A DNA stretch of 64,000 nt from an uncultured Collinsella sp. (GCA_958413765.1 CATYVH010000005.1:11157-75156); one strand, 5' to 3'. Positions 54,342-63,980 are shown, counted from the stretch's first letter. The notes: a model not told the origin generated them from the sequence alone. Numbers and translations are program-made.

Positions 54342-56768
54342 CTACTCCACCGGCTTGAAGATGGTGGACTGGCCGAAGACGCTGCGGATGAGGGCTTTGG
54401 CCTCGTCCTCGGTCTGCGGGATGCTCGGGGCTGCACCCTGATGGCCGAAGGGGCCGCCCGCACCGGAGTTGGACTCCCAGGGAGCTGCAGGAGCGTCCTC
54501 CTCTTTGGGGGCAGTTGCAGCGGACTTGGGCGCGGACGCCGCACCCGGCACGTCGAACGGAGGCAGATCGTCCCCGCTCGCATCGCCAGCGAAGCCGCCG
54601 ACCATAGCGTCGTCGTAGGGCACCTGCTCGGATTCCCACGGCGCGGACTGCGCGACAGGCTGAGCTTTGGGGACAGCCGAGCGCTCGGGCGCACGGGGTG
54701 CGGGCTCGGTCGGGAGCTTACCCGTGGCAGGAGCACCGGCGGGGTTGTCGGAGCGTAGCCAGGGGGCTTTGCCCAGGTCAGACGGCTTGGGCGCGGGCGA
54801 GACGGGCTTGGGCGCGGGTGTCGGAGCAGCCGGTTTGGGCGCCGCGGGCTTAGGCGCCGACGAGGTCGATGCCGTTACCGGTGCCGCTTGCTGCTGCGGC
54901 GCGCTGGCGCTCGAGGATACAGGGGCCGCCGAGGACACGGGTTGCGGGTCCGCAGATGCCGCAGCCCGTGCAGATGGAGAATGCTCCTCATGTTGAGGAG
55001 CCGGCGTGCCACCCCCATCCAGGACATAGTCGACGGTACGACGACCGAAGACCGCGCAGACCGTCGGTAGGACCACCGACTGCGTATCGGCGCGACCGAG
55101 CATCTTAATGGCAAAAGTCGAACCCGCGGGGAACGAGACCGTGAGCTTGGAGCCGTCGTCGGCCGTGGCGCGGGCGTTGAGCAAAAGCCCTGCGTAGGAA
55201 GCCTGACGCGCCTTGACGCGCTCGACGACCTCGGCCCATTTGCGCTGCAGCTCTCCGGCGTCCTCGACCGCGGGGGTCTCGGCGGCGCCGGCGGCAGCAA
55301 CCTGGGCGGCATTGTTGGACTGGGGCTGAGGCGTCGGAGCCGGCGCAGGCTGAGGTGCAGGCGCTGCAGGCTTGGAAGCTGACACGGGTGCAGGCTGAGC
55401 CGCCGGAGCGGCAGCACCACGGTCCCAAGGCATGCCACCCTGGCGCGCGGACGTAGCAGCAGGGGCAGCGGATGCCGCCGGAGCGGCAGCACGGGCGCCC
55501 GAAATGAGCGTCGGCTGCTGGGCAGTAGCAGGTACGGATGCTGCAGGCGCGGCGGCCTGAGCAGCAGCCACGCTCGCCGGCACGGCGCCGTTGGCAACCA
55601 TGGACTCCAGACGCGCCACGCGCTCGGCCAATGCCTCAATCGTTAAATCAGCCTCGGGACGTGCCAGGCGCGTGCAGGCGATCTCGAGCACCAGGCGCAC
55701 GTCGCTCGCGCCCCTCATCTCCAGTGCGGCATCGTCGAGCACCGTCAGCACACGAGCCAGGCGGTCGGCAGGATGCTCGCCAAAGGCAGCGGCCTCGGCA
55801 GCAAGCGCCTCGGCCTGCTCGGAGCCGCCCTCAAACAACTCGGCACGGGCACCGGCAACGCAGGCAACATACACGTCGCGCACGTGCGCCACCAGGTCGC
55901 GCGTCAGCTCCAGCAGATCGTTACCTTCCTCGACCTGCGCGCGAATAAGCCCATACAGCTCGGCAACATCGCGATCGGCAATGGCGCGGGAAAACTCGCC
56001 CAGAATCTGGTCCGAAACCTCGCCTAAAAGCGAGCGGGCGTCGTCCGCATGCACAGAACCGTTGCCAAAGACGCTCAGCTGCTCCAGCGTGGACAACGCG
56101 TCGCGCATGCCGCCCTTCGCATGGCGCGCCACGATAGCCAGCGCCTCGTCGTCGTAATCGAAGCCCTCCTGCTCGCACACGTATGCCAGGCGATGCTCGA
56201 TATCCTCGTTGCCGATGCGGTGGAAATCGAAGCGCTGGCAGCGCGAGAGGATGGTCTCCAGAATCTTTTGCGGGTCGGTAGTGCACAGCACAAAGATCAC
56301 GTGTGCCGGCGGCTCCTCGAGCGTCTTGAGCAGCGCGTTGAACGCCGCCGTCGTGAGCATGTGGACCTCGTCGATGATATAAATCTTGTACTTGCCGCGC
56401 ACCGGGGCAAAGTTGACGGAGTTGATGATCTCCTCGCGCACGTTGTCCACGCCGGTACGGCTTGCGGCATCGAGCTCGTAGACATCCGGGTGGTTGCCCT
56501 CAGCGATGAGCTCGCACTCCTCGCAAGTACCGTCGGGCATGCAGCCGCTTGCACCCTCGGCGCGCGCCGCCTCGGCATTGCGGCACAGCAGCGCCTTGGC
56601 CAGAATGCGCGCCATGGTGGTCTTGCCCGTGCCGCGCGGTCCGCAGAACAGGTAGGCGTGGGACAGGCGTCCCTCGGTGATGGCGTGCTCGAGCGTCGAG
56701 ACGATATGCTGTTGGCCCACCACGGAGTCGAAGGTGAGCGGGCGATACTTTCGGTACAACGATTCCAT
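54342..56768 (-). CDS. dnaX: DNA polymerase III subunit gamma/tau
   Basis: About 808 residues. Clamp-loader ATPase of the replicative polymerase. Start MESLYRKYRPLTFDSVVGQ; Walker A CGPRGTGKTTMARILA; a zinc site (CRNAEAARAEG, CMPDGTCEEC); the DExx-type EVHMLTTAAFNALLKTLEEPP. The long Ala/Pro-rich linker and tau-type C-terminus contain most of the length. The ATG at 56768 follows GGGGGAG; the frame is open to 56987 but the added residues are not family-like. No frameshift slippery site is seen. Confidence 0.96.
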   Translation of the reverse strand: MESLYRKYRPLTFDSVVGQQHIVSTLEHAITEGRLSHAYLFCGPRGTGKTTMARILAKALLCRNAEAARAEGASGCMPDGTCEECELIAEGNHPDVYELDAASRTGVDNVREEIINSVNFAPVRGKYKIYIIDEVHMLTTAAFNALLKTLEEPPAHVIFVLCTTDPQKILETILSRCQRFDFHRIGNEDIEHRLAYVCEQEGFDYDDEALAIVARHAKGGMRDALSTLEQLSVFGNGSVHADDARSLLGEVSDQILGEFSRAIADRDVAELYGLIRAQVEEGNDLLELTRDLVAHVRDVYVACVAGARAELFEGGSEQAEALAAEAAAFGEHPADRLARVLTVLDDAALEMRGASDVRLVLEIACTRLARPEADLTIEALAERVARLESMVANGAVPASVAAAQAAAPAASVPATAQQPTLISGARAAAPAASAAPAATSARQGGMPWDRGAAAPAAQPAPVSASKPAAPAPQPAPAPTPQPQSNNAAQVAAAGAAETPAVEDAGELQRKWAEVVERVKARQASYAGLLLNARATADDGSKLTVSFPAGSTFAIKMLGRADTQSVVLPTVCAVFGRRTVDYVLDGGGTPAPQHEEHSPSARAAASADPQPVSSAAPVSSSASAPQQQAAPVTASTSSAPKPAAPKPAAPTPAPKPVSPAPKPSDLGKAPWLRSDNPAGAPATGKLPTEPAPRAPERSAVPKAQPVAQSAPWESEQVPYDDAMVGGFAGDASGDDLPPFDVPGAASAPKSAATAPKEEDAPAAPWESNSGAGGPFGHQGAAPSIPQTEDEAKALIRSVFGQSTIFKPVE

Positions 56769-56883
56769 GGGTGCTCCCCCGGGTATACTGAGTCTTGTTG
56801 CCGCGACGGCCATGCGGTCGCACGGCATACTGCATTCATAATAACCCGTACGGCGAGCCCGCCGCGATAGGAGTCCAAAGAGC

Positions 56884-57600
56884 ATGGCAGACGCAGAGAG
56901 CAACCTCGTTCCCTCCGAAGCAGCCGACCAGGTCGAGGTCGCGCTCGAGGCACAGGCAGCAGCCGATGACGGCATCCTGTACCTCAACGAGTATCAGTAC
57001 GAAAACGACCTCGTCACCGATTTCGCCCGCTTGGTTGCCTCGCCCAGGCGCCGCGGCTCCCTGTACGTCGCCGCTGCGATTGCCGCGCTCATCGGCATCG
57101 GCATGCTGGTGGCCGGCGGCAACTGGATCAAGTTCGGCGTCGTCCTCATCGTATTCGGCGCCTTTTTGGCCTGGTGGAGCAAAAATCTGCACCATACGCT
57201 CGCCCGCGACTTTATCGAAGCCGTCGAGGCAGACGAGTCCATGGGCGGCCGCTACCGCCGCGTCGCCGCCAACGAGGACGGCCTGATGGTCTGGGGCAAG
57301 AGCGGCAAGTTGCAGTTCTTCCCGTTTGAGAAGCTCGACCACGTACTCGACGGCGAGCGCATCTTTGTGGCCATGTTCGCCGACCAGGGCGTGACGATCC
57401 CTAAGGACACCTTTGTGCGTGGTGATGCCGAGCAGTTTGGCTCCTTCCTCAAGGCGCGCATCAACAAAAAACTCCGCATCGAGACCAAGAAGAAGAAAAT
57501 GAAGGCCGAGAAGGCCGCTGCCGAAGCCAAACAGGGCGACAAGCCCCAGGAGACCAAGCGCAAGCAGCGCAAGCAGAAGAAGAGCAAGAAGAAGCGGTAG
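56884..57600 (+). CDS. YcxB-like membrane protein with Lys-rich tail
   Basis: 238 residues. An acidic N-terminus (VEVALEAQAAADDGILYLNE) is followed by two close spans (YVAAAIAALIGIGMLVAG and IKFGVVLIVFGAFLAWWS). A YcxB-like domain with FFPFEKLDHVLDGERIFV follows, and the C-terminal 35 residues are highly basic (KKKKMKAEKAA to KKSKKKR). It is divergent from dnaX. The family's role is unknown. TAGGAG lies ahead of the ATG. Confidence 0.75.
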   Translation: MADAESNLVPSEAADQVEVALEAQAAADDGILYLNEYQYENDLVTDFARLVASPRRRGSLYVAAAIAALIGIGMLVAGGNWIKFGVVLIVFGAFLAWWSKNLHHTLARDFIEAVEADESMGGRYRRVAANEDGLMVWGKSGKLQFFPFEKLDHVLDGERIFVAMFADQGVTIPKDTFVRGDAEQFGSFLKARINKKLRIETKKKKMKAEKAAAEAKQGDKPQETKRKQRKQKKSKKKR

Positions 57601-57628
57601 GCCGGCCGACACCGAAGGCGCCTCGTCC

Positions 57629-57668
57629 CGCGCCCGATTCCGGGCCGGGGCGCCTGGAATCGGGCGCG
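57629..57668. terminator. Hairpin between convergent genes
   Basis: CGCGCCCGATTCC/GGAATCGGGCGCG, a 13-bp perfect stem with a 14-base loop. There is no clear T run, but its place between the 56884 and 57706 genes suits termination. Confidence 0.6.
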
Positions 57669-57705
57669 CGTACCGCCAATGGACCCGTTTTGCCTTGCTC
57701 TCGAG

Positions 57706-58374
57706 CTATTTCACTTCAAACCTTAAGAGCCTCCGCTCCGGCAGATCGGTCATCTTCATCGTGTAAGTCCCGGGAAATGCTTTCTCAAAACGGACGGTCT
57801 CGTAACCTTCGAAATAGTCGTTGGTGTTCTGCATCATAAATGGGACGAGCAACTCGTTTTCTGCCCCAACCTCCACGGCAAACGCAGCAGAGCCGCCAAG
57901 GACCGGCATGGCTTGCGTTATCAGATCGGTATTGACTACAAAATCATAGTTTGGCGCAGACTCCGGAACCAGATGCCAAACATACGCTTTGATTCCACCG
58001 TCGATATTATCCCTATTTCTGACACGCATCTTTACGGCGATAACGCACGTGATGTCGGCATCCTTCAGTCTCGTTTTCGTATCCACGGTGCCATATTTTG
58101 AATAATCGTCATGTGCTCGTTTGAGATACTCGCGCGGCGTGAGCAACTCTGCCCCGTCTATGCAAAACGAATACCCATCAGTCACCACATCCTTCGACCC
58201 CAGAAACGCTCCATCCATCGAGAGCCATTCGCCCTCCGCGTAATATTTCTCAGGAATGACCGTCCGGTTCCCGTTAACGACGCTCACCCTCATGCCCGCA
58301 AGGCCGGCAGCAGCACAGCAAAAAAGCGCGAGCGCCGATCTTCTCGTCCACAGGGTCTTCTTCATCGCGCTCAC
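57706..58374 (-). CDS. Exported protein of the ABC cassette, unknown
   Basis: About 222 residues. A basic N-terminus and hydrophobic segment (SALALFCCAAAGLAGMRV) suggest export or membrane anchoring; a Cys pair in the segment could be lipidated, but no perfect lipobox is seen. The rest is beta-rich (VTDGYSFCIDGAELLTP; KMTDLPERRLLRFEVK). It starts GTG at 58374, overlapping the ABC ATPase stop by GTGA, or ATG at 58365. No function is assigned. Confidence 0.7.
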   Translation of the reverse strand: MSAMKKTLWTRRSALALFCCAAAGLAGMRVSVVNGNRTVIPEKYYAEGEWLSMDGAFLGSKDVVTDGYSFCIDGAELLTPREYLKRAHDDYSKYGTVDTKTRLKDADITCVIAVKMRVRNRDNIDGGIKAYVWHLVPESAPNYDFVVNTDLITQAMPVLGGSAAFAVEVGAENELLVPFMMQNTNDYFEGYETVRFEKAFPGTYTMKMTDLPERRLLRFEVK

Positions 58375-59015
58375 GACCTTTCCCGAACTTTCACAACGGC
58401 ACCGTCGCGCATGCAGTAAACCCGATCGGCCAGTTCCTCGAGCACCTCTCCGTCATGGCTGGACAGAAGGACCTCACGACCCGTTGATGCCGCCATCGCC
58501 ACAACGCGCTTGAGCATTTCAACGCCCGCTTCGTCGAGGGCATTCGTTGGCTCATCGAGAACAAGCAGCTTCGGCTTCTCCATAATTGCCGCAGCTATCC
58601 CCAGACGCTGCTTCATCCCAAGCGAGTATGCTCGGAACTTCTTTTTTTCGTCTGCATCGAGCCCCACGAGCCGCAGGGCAGAGCGAATGTCCTCGGGGGT
58701 GGCAACGCCCTTGATCTGAGCGATGAGCTTCAGATTGTCGTAGCCAGACAGATATCCCAAAAAGGAAGGCGCCTCGATCAACATCCCCAGACTCGGCGGG
58801 AACGAGATGTCCGCCCCAAGCCTTTGGCCATCGATAGAGATTTCGCCTTCGGTAGGCTTGATCAACCCGCAAACCGCTCGCATGAGCATGGTCTTACCCG
58901 AACCGTTTATCCCCTGAAGCCCGACCACAGTCCCAGGGTCAACCTCGATGGACACGTTGCGCAGGACATCGTTTTTACCCATGCGCTTCGATACGCCCCT
59001 TACGATCACACTCAT
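58371..59015 (-). CDS. ABC transporter ATP-binding protein
   Basis: About 214 residues. Walker A LQGINGSGKTMLMRAVCG, a signature reading YSLGMKQRLGIAAA, Walker B LLVLDEPTNALD and switch His in LLSSHDGE. It belongs to the small single-domain ATPases that pair with separate membrane subunits, here the two permeases upstream. AAAGGGGGAC sets the ATG at 59015. The start overlaps the first permease's stop by ATGA. Confidence 0.92.
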   Translation of the reverse strand: MSVIVRGVSKRMGKNDVLRNVSIEVDPGTVVGLQGINGSGKTMLMRAVCGLIKPTEGEISIDGQRLGADISFPPSLGMLIEAPSFLGYLSGYDNLKLIAQIKGVATPEDIRSALRLVGLDADEKKKFRAYSLGMKQRLGIAAAIMEKPKLLVLDEPTNALDEAGVEMLKRVVAMAASTGREVLLSSHDGEVLEELADRVYCMRDGAVVKVRERS

Positions 59016-59848
59016 ATCTTGTCCCCCTTTTCTATAAGGTCGGCCCTTCGAAACCACAGTCCACCCAACGATAGGCATAACGACATAAGCCCAATTGATG
59101 ACAAGACACTCGAGCCCGCCGCGATTCCCTCTTTGACAATTCCACCCCAGCGCAACAGCATCAAGGCGTTACCCAATAGCGCCCAATGTCGTGCATATGC
59201 CGAGCAGATCAGGTAGCTCATTAAAACCACAAACGAGACTGACGACCCAAGCACAAACCCAACCGCTGCCTGCGCAAACGCAAGCGCCTCAAAAGCAAAT
59301 AAGAGACCTATGAAAAACGGCAGCGCATCTGCCTCGGCAGCTTTGAGAAACCACGGCGCCAAATTAGCCAGTTGAAGCGACTCACCATGAATGACCGCGC
59401 TGAACGAGGAGCTCACCACCAAGCTCCAAATCACAACAGAGCAAACCACCACGAGCAGTGAAAATGCCGTTACTGCCGCCACCAAGATAAAACGCGAGAC
59501 CCACCAAAGGGTTCTTGCCCGGCATCGAACAAGCGCTTGCAAACCAAACCCGTGCAACGATTCGGTCGGATAGTCGAGTGTTGTATAGAGAATAAGCAGA
59601 ATGAGAAATAGCCATCCTAGCGGAGGCACAAACATGACCCCGGGCCTAGGCTCAAACGGAGCAGATCCGGCAAACACGAGCGCAAGATTATCCGCAAACC
59701 CCAAGGTATCCGTTCTAACCCCATACACAGAAGACAATCCGTAGGCGTACACCAAGTTCGCAACGGTCACTGCCGCAATTGCAATAAAAGTGATGATGTT
59801 CTTCTTCAAAACGGTCCTCAGGTCCGCGGCGACCAGCCTAAACAGCAT
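59012..59848 (-). CDS. ABC transporter membrane subunit
   Basis: About 278 residues with about six spans (IITFIAIAAVTVANLVYAYGL, FILVAAVTAFSLLVVVCSVV, LSSIGLMSLCLSLGGLWF). The start at 59848 overlaps the previous permease stop by one base, so the two are coupled. No substrate-specific motif is seen; it probably forms a heterodimer with the 59848-60729 protein in a secretion or immunity system. Confidence 0.8.
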   Translation of the reverse strand: MLFRLVAADLRTVLKKNIITFIAIAAVTVANLVYAYGLSSVYGVRTDTLGFADNLALVFAGSAPFEPRPGVMFVPPLGWLFLILLILYTTLDYPTESLHGFGLQALVRCRARTLWWVSRFILVAAVTAFSLLVVVCSVVIWSLVVSSSFSAVIHGESLQLANLAPWFLKAAEADALPFFIGLLFAFEALAFAQAAVGFVLGSSVSFVVLMSYLICSAYARHWALLGNALMLLRWGGIVKEGIAAGSSVLSSIGLMSLCLSLGGLWFRRADLIEKGDKI

Positions 59849-60729
59849 CAGACCACCTCGCGTCTTTTCCACGCCCCAGAAAAAGCCAACGAAGCAAGGG
59901 TCAATAATATGATTTCCGCAAAACCGGCTCGAATGTCTGGCCAGTTATTCAGCGATTCCGACCTGATGCTGTTGAGGATATTGCAGTTAAACCCCACACA
60001 AGCCATTACGCCGAAGATCCAGCCATTTGCAAAATGCCACGCAACCATTAGCAGATACGGGACAATTATCGCTTTGATTCTGCTACGAAACAAAATTGAG
60101 AAGCCAGTTACAGCCATGGATAAAGTCCCGAGCGTGACAGCATCGAACAGCGTGTATGCGAGCACATATGACAAAGGATGCGAATAAAATAGACCGGAGA
60201 AGTAGCTATGCAGGTAAAGTCCTACGTAAGTCGACTCATCGACCCGAGGAAGATACGCAGGAAAAAGCATCGAGACGATCAGGAAATTGACGAGCAGAGG
60301 AATGGCAGTCACTGTAAACGCGGAGAGGAAAGCAGACAGCATCTTTACGTTCACGTACGCCTTTCTGGAAACGCGCGTGCATATCTGCATGTCATAACCA
60401 CTCAAACGCTCAAAGAGACACGACCAAGATCCAGCCAACATTGCAAGCAGGGGCAGTGCATAGAAAAACACCGACGCAGACAGTGGCGCGTTCGCGCTCA
60501 CAACAATCCAGTTACCGAAGCTGCTTTCACGTGTTTGACCGAGATAATTTTCGGCTTGCACGCCAACGCCGTAACCAAAAGAAAGAAGGTTGTGGCGCTC
60601 TTTTTCCAAATTTGCCCACGGCTCCAGCGCGGCAGCTATTGCAACTGCGACCGCAATCAAGAGAGCAAGGATAAAAGCTGGACGTCTAATCGTTTTCGAC
60701 AGTTCGTATCTTGCGAGCTTTTGGTTCAT
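59848..60729 (-). CDS. ABC transporter membrane subunit
   Basis: About 293 residues with about six spans (AFILALLIAVAVAIAAAL, FFYALPLLAMLAGSWSCLF, ALFDAVTLGTLSMAVTGFSIL). GGGGGAGGAGGACG sets the ATG at 60729 (MNQKLARYEL); the frame is open to 60783. It follows the secreted DUF2712-like gene and is coupled to the second membrane subunit downstream. Confidence 0.8.
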   Translation of the reverse strand: MNQKLARYELSKTIRRPAFILALLIAVAVAIAAALEPWANLEKERHNLLSFGYGVGVQAENYLGQTRESSFGNWIVVSANAPLSASVFFYALPLLAMLAGSWSCLFERLSGYDMQICTRVSRKAYVNVKMLSAFLSAFTVTAIPLLVNFLIVSMLFPAYLPRVDESTYVGLYLHSYFSGLFYSHPLSYVLAYTLFDAVTLGTLSMAVTGFSILFRSRIKAIIVPYLLMVAWHFANGWIFGVMACVGFNCNILNSIRSESLNNWPDIRAGFAEIILLTLASLAFSGAWKRREVV

Positions 60730-60783
60730 ACGTCCTCCTCCCCCTTCCGACCCAGAAAGCCGGAAGGGAGCCATTTCAAACAA

Positions 60784-61296
60784 CTATGCGGGAAGCTTGT
60801 GGAAATGCCCGACGCAGTCGGGGCTCCATACGCCAATAACAGTGCCGTAGCCAGACTCCGCCCATGCAGTCAGTCGCGCCGCAGATCGCCCGTTCTCACG
60901 GACGAGGTTATACATTTCCCACTGTCCCTTGTGATTCGAACGATACGTTCCCTGAGTACAATTCATGCTGCCGCTACCGCTTGTGTTATACGCACCGTCT
61001 GTATATAACCGAAGCGGATTTCCCGTATGGCCCTGGATATCCAGATAGAGCGATGAGGAATCATCCTTTTGACGGTAGCCAGTTGCACTCGTCCCGGCAC
61101 ATTGAAAACTAAATGCCTTATCGGCATTGTTCGTACAGGTCGTAATTCCCGTATCGGCGTTTTGAGTAATGCTGGAAACCTGAGAGGTGTCAAACTCCTC
61201 TTGTGCAAACGATGCAGCGGGAACCCCTGGGGACAGACCAGCTGCAATCACCAAGCCGACTCCGATTCGAGCAATAGCGCTCCTTGGCTTAATCAT
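60784..61296 (-). CDS. Secreted small protein, DUF2712-like
   Basis: About 170 residues with a classical signal peptide (IARIGVGLVIAAGLSPGVPA, cleavage likely after AASFA). The mature part has Thr/Ser-rich strands and YNLVRENGRSAARLTAW, then GTVIGVWSPDC, which resembles the DUF2712 family of small secreted proteins encoded beside ABC transporters. Three Cys (TTCTNNA, FQCAG, SPDCVG) and a MNCTQG are present. GGAGAAGGCC before the ATG at 61296 sets the start. A role as toxin, signal or effector exported and protected by the ABC cassette is inferred; the family match is tentative. Confidence 0.6.
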   Translation of the reverse strand: MIKPRSAIARIGVGLVIAAGLSPGVPAASFAQEEFDTSQVSSITQNADTGITTCTNNADKAFSFQCAGTSATGYRQKDDSSSLYLDIQGHTGNPLRLYTDGAYNTSGSGSMNCTQGTYRSNHKGQWEMYNLVRENGRSAARLTAWAESGYGTVIGVWSPDCVGHFHKLPA

Positions 61297-61405
61297 GGCC
61301 TTCTCCAATCAAAAGCGGTTAACAATGCGTCGACGCACGGCAACCTTCGCATGAATAGAGAAAGATGTCTGTAAACACCCGCTATTGAGTTGATTGCTCA
61401 GGCGT

Positions 61406-63541
61406 TTACACGTTATTTACCTGCGATAACAATAAAATTAGCTCCGCCTTATTCTTGATCTTCAACTGGCGGTAAGATGCAGACCGCAGCGCTTGCACCG
61501 TAGATGCAGCGTAACCGACATCCTCCGCAATGGCCTTTGTCGTTGCCCCCTCTGCCGTCATCAGCAAAATTTGCGACTGAACATCAGAAAGGGAGCGCGA
61601 CGTAAGCAGGGCCAGCTGGCGCACGCGGGCCGTTTCGGTGGACCCGTTCGCCCGGTACTCCAAGACGGCCTTCTCGTCCTCAACCGAGCGGGCGAGCGCG
61701 ATGTGCGTAACGAACATGGGCACAGACCAGCAAACAATCACCGTTGCCACGACGACATTGACAGCCGAACTTTGCCCCAACAACGACGCGAGGAACAACG
61801 GCTCGAAAACCGTCAGATCCTGCACCATATTGAGCAAGACAGCCCAAACAGGAGCCGTCGCCCCGAAGCAAAGCATCCATATCCCAAGCATTTTGCGCTG
61901 CGGACAGCTTCGCATCACTATATATGTGAGCAGCACCCCCGTCAGCACCGCAAGTCCATGGATTCGCCCCCTAGCGACCGCATAGATTAAGGCAACCATG
62001 CCCATTGACACCAACGGCACGATAGCCCGAGCATGGGCATGCACCTTAAACGGACGCAGCCCAACAGCGAGCGAAGCCGTAGACGCCACGCCGCAAAACA
62101 GGACCGGCACAGCCATCAACGGAACGCGTATGCACATCAATGCCGCGATATAGATAAAAGACCATTCCACAGCAGATAGCACCGCCCATACGTACGGGCT
62201 TCCGAGCCAAATCGCTTCACCCGCTCTATCCAGCGCAGCGCCACGATTCGCTTTTCCACCCGCGTAGCGTAGCGACAGAAGCAGTCCGAGACCCAATGCG
62301 TAGCTTAAGAGGGAAAAGGCGACAGCCCGCGAAACACCGGACCCCCAATCGCTATCCGCCATTACCAAGGGCCCCGCCGCAAGGAGGATAAAGAATAATG
62401 TGAGCAGGTATCGAAACAGCCGGCGCGTTCGAGCTGATGCCACTATATCGTCAGCATGCCGCTGCGGTAGCTCATGCCCTACAGTATCGCCCTCACCCGC
62501 AAACAGCGCCACGAGCTCGCGTGAGCCCGCAACCGACGCCTTCCCGTATGCTCGGTGAAGCGTTGTTCTCACCGTCGATGGCTTCGTATCCGTCTCCTTG
62601 GCAATTTCCGCCGGCGTTTTCCCTTTGAGCAGCAGTCGAACAAACTGCTCTTCTCTAGGCGACAGGGCAGGGGAAAACACCCCCGCATCGAATGTGTCGG
62701 ACGCACAGGCGATATCCGAATTGTTGTCCCGTTTCCCCCTTAGCAACATGCATACGAAGGCAGCAGCGATAACGGACCCCATCGCCAGCAATGCAATGAC
62801 CACGGCATCGCTTGCGAAGTATGCCGCCTCAACAGCCGGAATAAGACCAATAGGAACTGCTACGAGCACAGAACAGGCAAACACGTCGCGCCGCCCATGG
62901 CCAAAGGCACGAGGGCGGCAAAACGGCGGGGCCACAGTCAATGCGAGATAGACCAACGGAATTAAAAGCGCAAGGCCAATTGACGCGGCCGTTACAGGGG
63001 GCATCCCCCATGGCTCGGGAACGACTCTCCATGAAACTCGACAGCAAAACAGCAGGCAAGACATGACGGCTATTGTTTCTGTAAAAATCGCGTCCTGCGG
63101 GTGACGAGTTTCCCTTTCGTCAGTCCGTGTCGACCTCTGCGTCAAAGGAGAGTCCGCCGTGCCCCAAATAACATATGAGAGAAGCAGCGACCCAACAAAG
63201 CACGAGACACACGAAACGCCATGTAACAACCAAATCGGTGCAAACACGATTGGAATAGAGTCTCCGCGAGCATAGAAAGCCAGGTCGGCCCATTCGGGAA
63301 CCGTTGCAATAACACCAAGGAAAACACCGATGGCACCGAGATGCCTCGGCCTTCTCATTCCCCCCTTGCATAGCGCAGCACCATGAACAAACGCCGCGAG
63401 GCATGCGCCCAGGATAACGAGCCAGGTCATTGCACCTGACGCTAGGCCGATTGAAGATGAAAACCGGTGATAAGGGGTGACCGCCATTACGACAAGCGCA
63501 ATGGCGCAGGCAAATGTAGCAGAACGGCGGGAAAAGAGCAT
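61406..63541 (-). CDS. Membrane regulator with two LuxR-type helix-turn-helix domains
   Basis: About 711 residues. A first half of several membrane spans leads to a LuxR-type DNA-binding domain (LSPREEQFVRLLLKGKTPAE, then TVRTTLHRAYGK). A second membrane half follows and ends in another (LSDVQSQILLMTAEGATTKA, then ASTVQALRSASYRQL). Membrane regulators of about 480 residues with one such domain are numerous in Coriobacteriia; this looks like two fused copies. It lies upstream of the DUF2712-like/ABC cassette on the same strand, and so likely controls it. GGAGGCCGT sets the ATG at 63541. Confidence 0.85.
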   Translation of the reverse strand: MLFSRRSATFACAIALVVMAVTPYHRFSSSIGLASGAMTWLVILGACLAAFVHGAALCKGGMRRPRHLGAIGVFLGVIATVPEWADLAFYARGDSIPIVFAPIWLLHGVSCVSCFVGSLLLSYVIWGTADSPLTQRSTRTDERETRHPQDAIFTETIAVMSCLLFCCRVSWRVVPEPWGMPPVTAASIGLALLIPLVYLALTVAPPFCRPRAFGHGRRDVFACSVLVAVPIGLIPAVEAAYFASDAVVIALLAMGSVIAAAFVCMLLRGKRDNNSDIACASDTFDAGVFSPALSPREEQFVRLLLKGKTPAEIAKETDTKPSTVRTTLHRAYGKASVAGSRELVALFAGEGDTVGHELPQRHADDIVASARTRRLFRYLLTLFFILLAAGPLVMADSDWGSGVSRAVAFSLLSYALGLGLLLSLRYAGGKANRGAALDRAGEAIWLGSPYVWAVLSAVEWSFIYIAALMCIRVPLMAVPVLFCGVASTASLAVGLRPFKVHAHARAIVPLVSMGMVALIYAVARGRIHGLAVLTGVLLTYIVMRSCPQRKMLGIWMLCFGATAPVWAVLLNMVQDLTVFEPLFLASLLGQSSAVNVVVATVIVCWSVPMFVTHIALARSVEDEKAVLEYRANGSTETARVRQLALLTSRSLSDVQSQILLMTAEGATTKAIAEDVGYAASTVQALRSASYRQLKIKNKAELILLLSQVNNV

Positions 63542-63682
63542 ACGGCCTCCATAGCGTGTCATTATATCGCTCGAGCCGCTCGTTTATCTCTGTTCTCACA
63601 CCAGCCAGCATCAATGATTCAGGCGAACTCCAATCCGCGCCAGATCACGGTCCGGCTTTTGTTCGCAGTCCCCACATCAAAG
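63542..63682. other. Upstream region of the double-LuxR gene
   Basis: About 140 bases between the LuxR-type gene and the tandem hairpin units; it likely carries the regulator's promoter. No gene is supported. Confidence 0.4.
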
Positions 63683-63820
63683 CGGGATGCGGTTTCCTTT
63701 TGGACGCCGGTTCGGAAAGCGCATCCCGTTCCAGGGCAATATTCTGGGATGCAGTTTCCGCAGCCCACCCCATTTGGAAAGCGCATCCCATAATTTGGCT
63801 GAAAACTGAGATGCGCTTTC
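63683..63820. repeat. Tandem hairpin units, GGGATGCNGTTTCC type
   Basis: Two 44-base hairpins at 63683-63726 and 63745-63788 share the arms GGGATGCNGTTTCC and GGAAAGCGCATCCC; a third, partial arm (GAGATGCGCTTTCC) is at 63807-63820. The unit period is 62 bases. No coding frame uses them. Confidence 0.8.
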
Positions 63821-63980
63821 CAAACGAGCCGAAACGGGCCGAATCGATCGGGCCACCTCGCATCCCGCTATCCTCGCCATCTGCCCGAGCGTGCTACACT
63901 AGCAGCATCTATGCCACCGCGAACGGCTCGGCCCCGCGCCCGCCGCTCGCAAACGAACTTTAAACGCACGAGGGTTGGCC

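Noticed and set aside
54342..56768. Programmed frameshift in dnaX
   Set aside because: No A-rich slippery heptamer with a downstream hairpin is seen in the linker region.
60784..61296. Lactococcin 972-type bacteriocin
   Set aside because: The mature part is longer and lacks that family's short compact strands; DUF2712-like is a better, though tentative, match.
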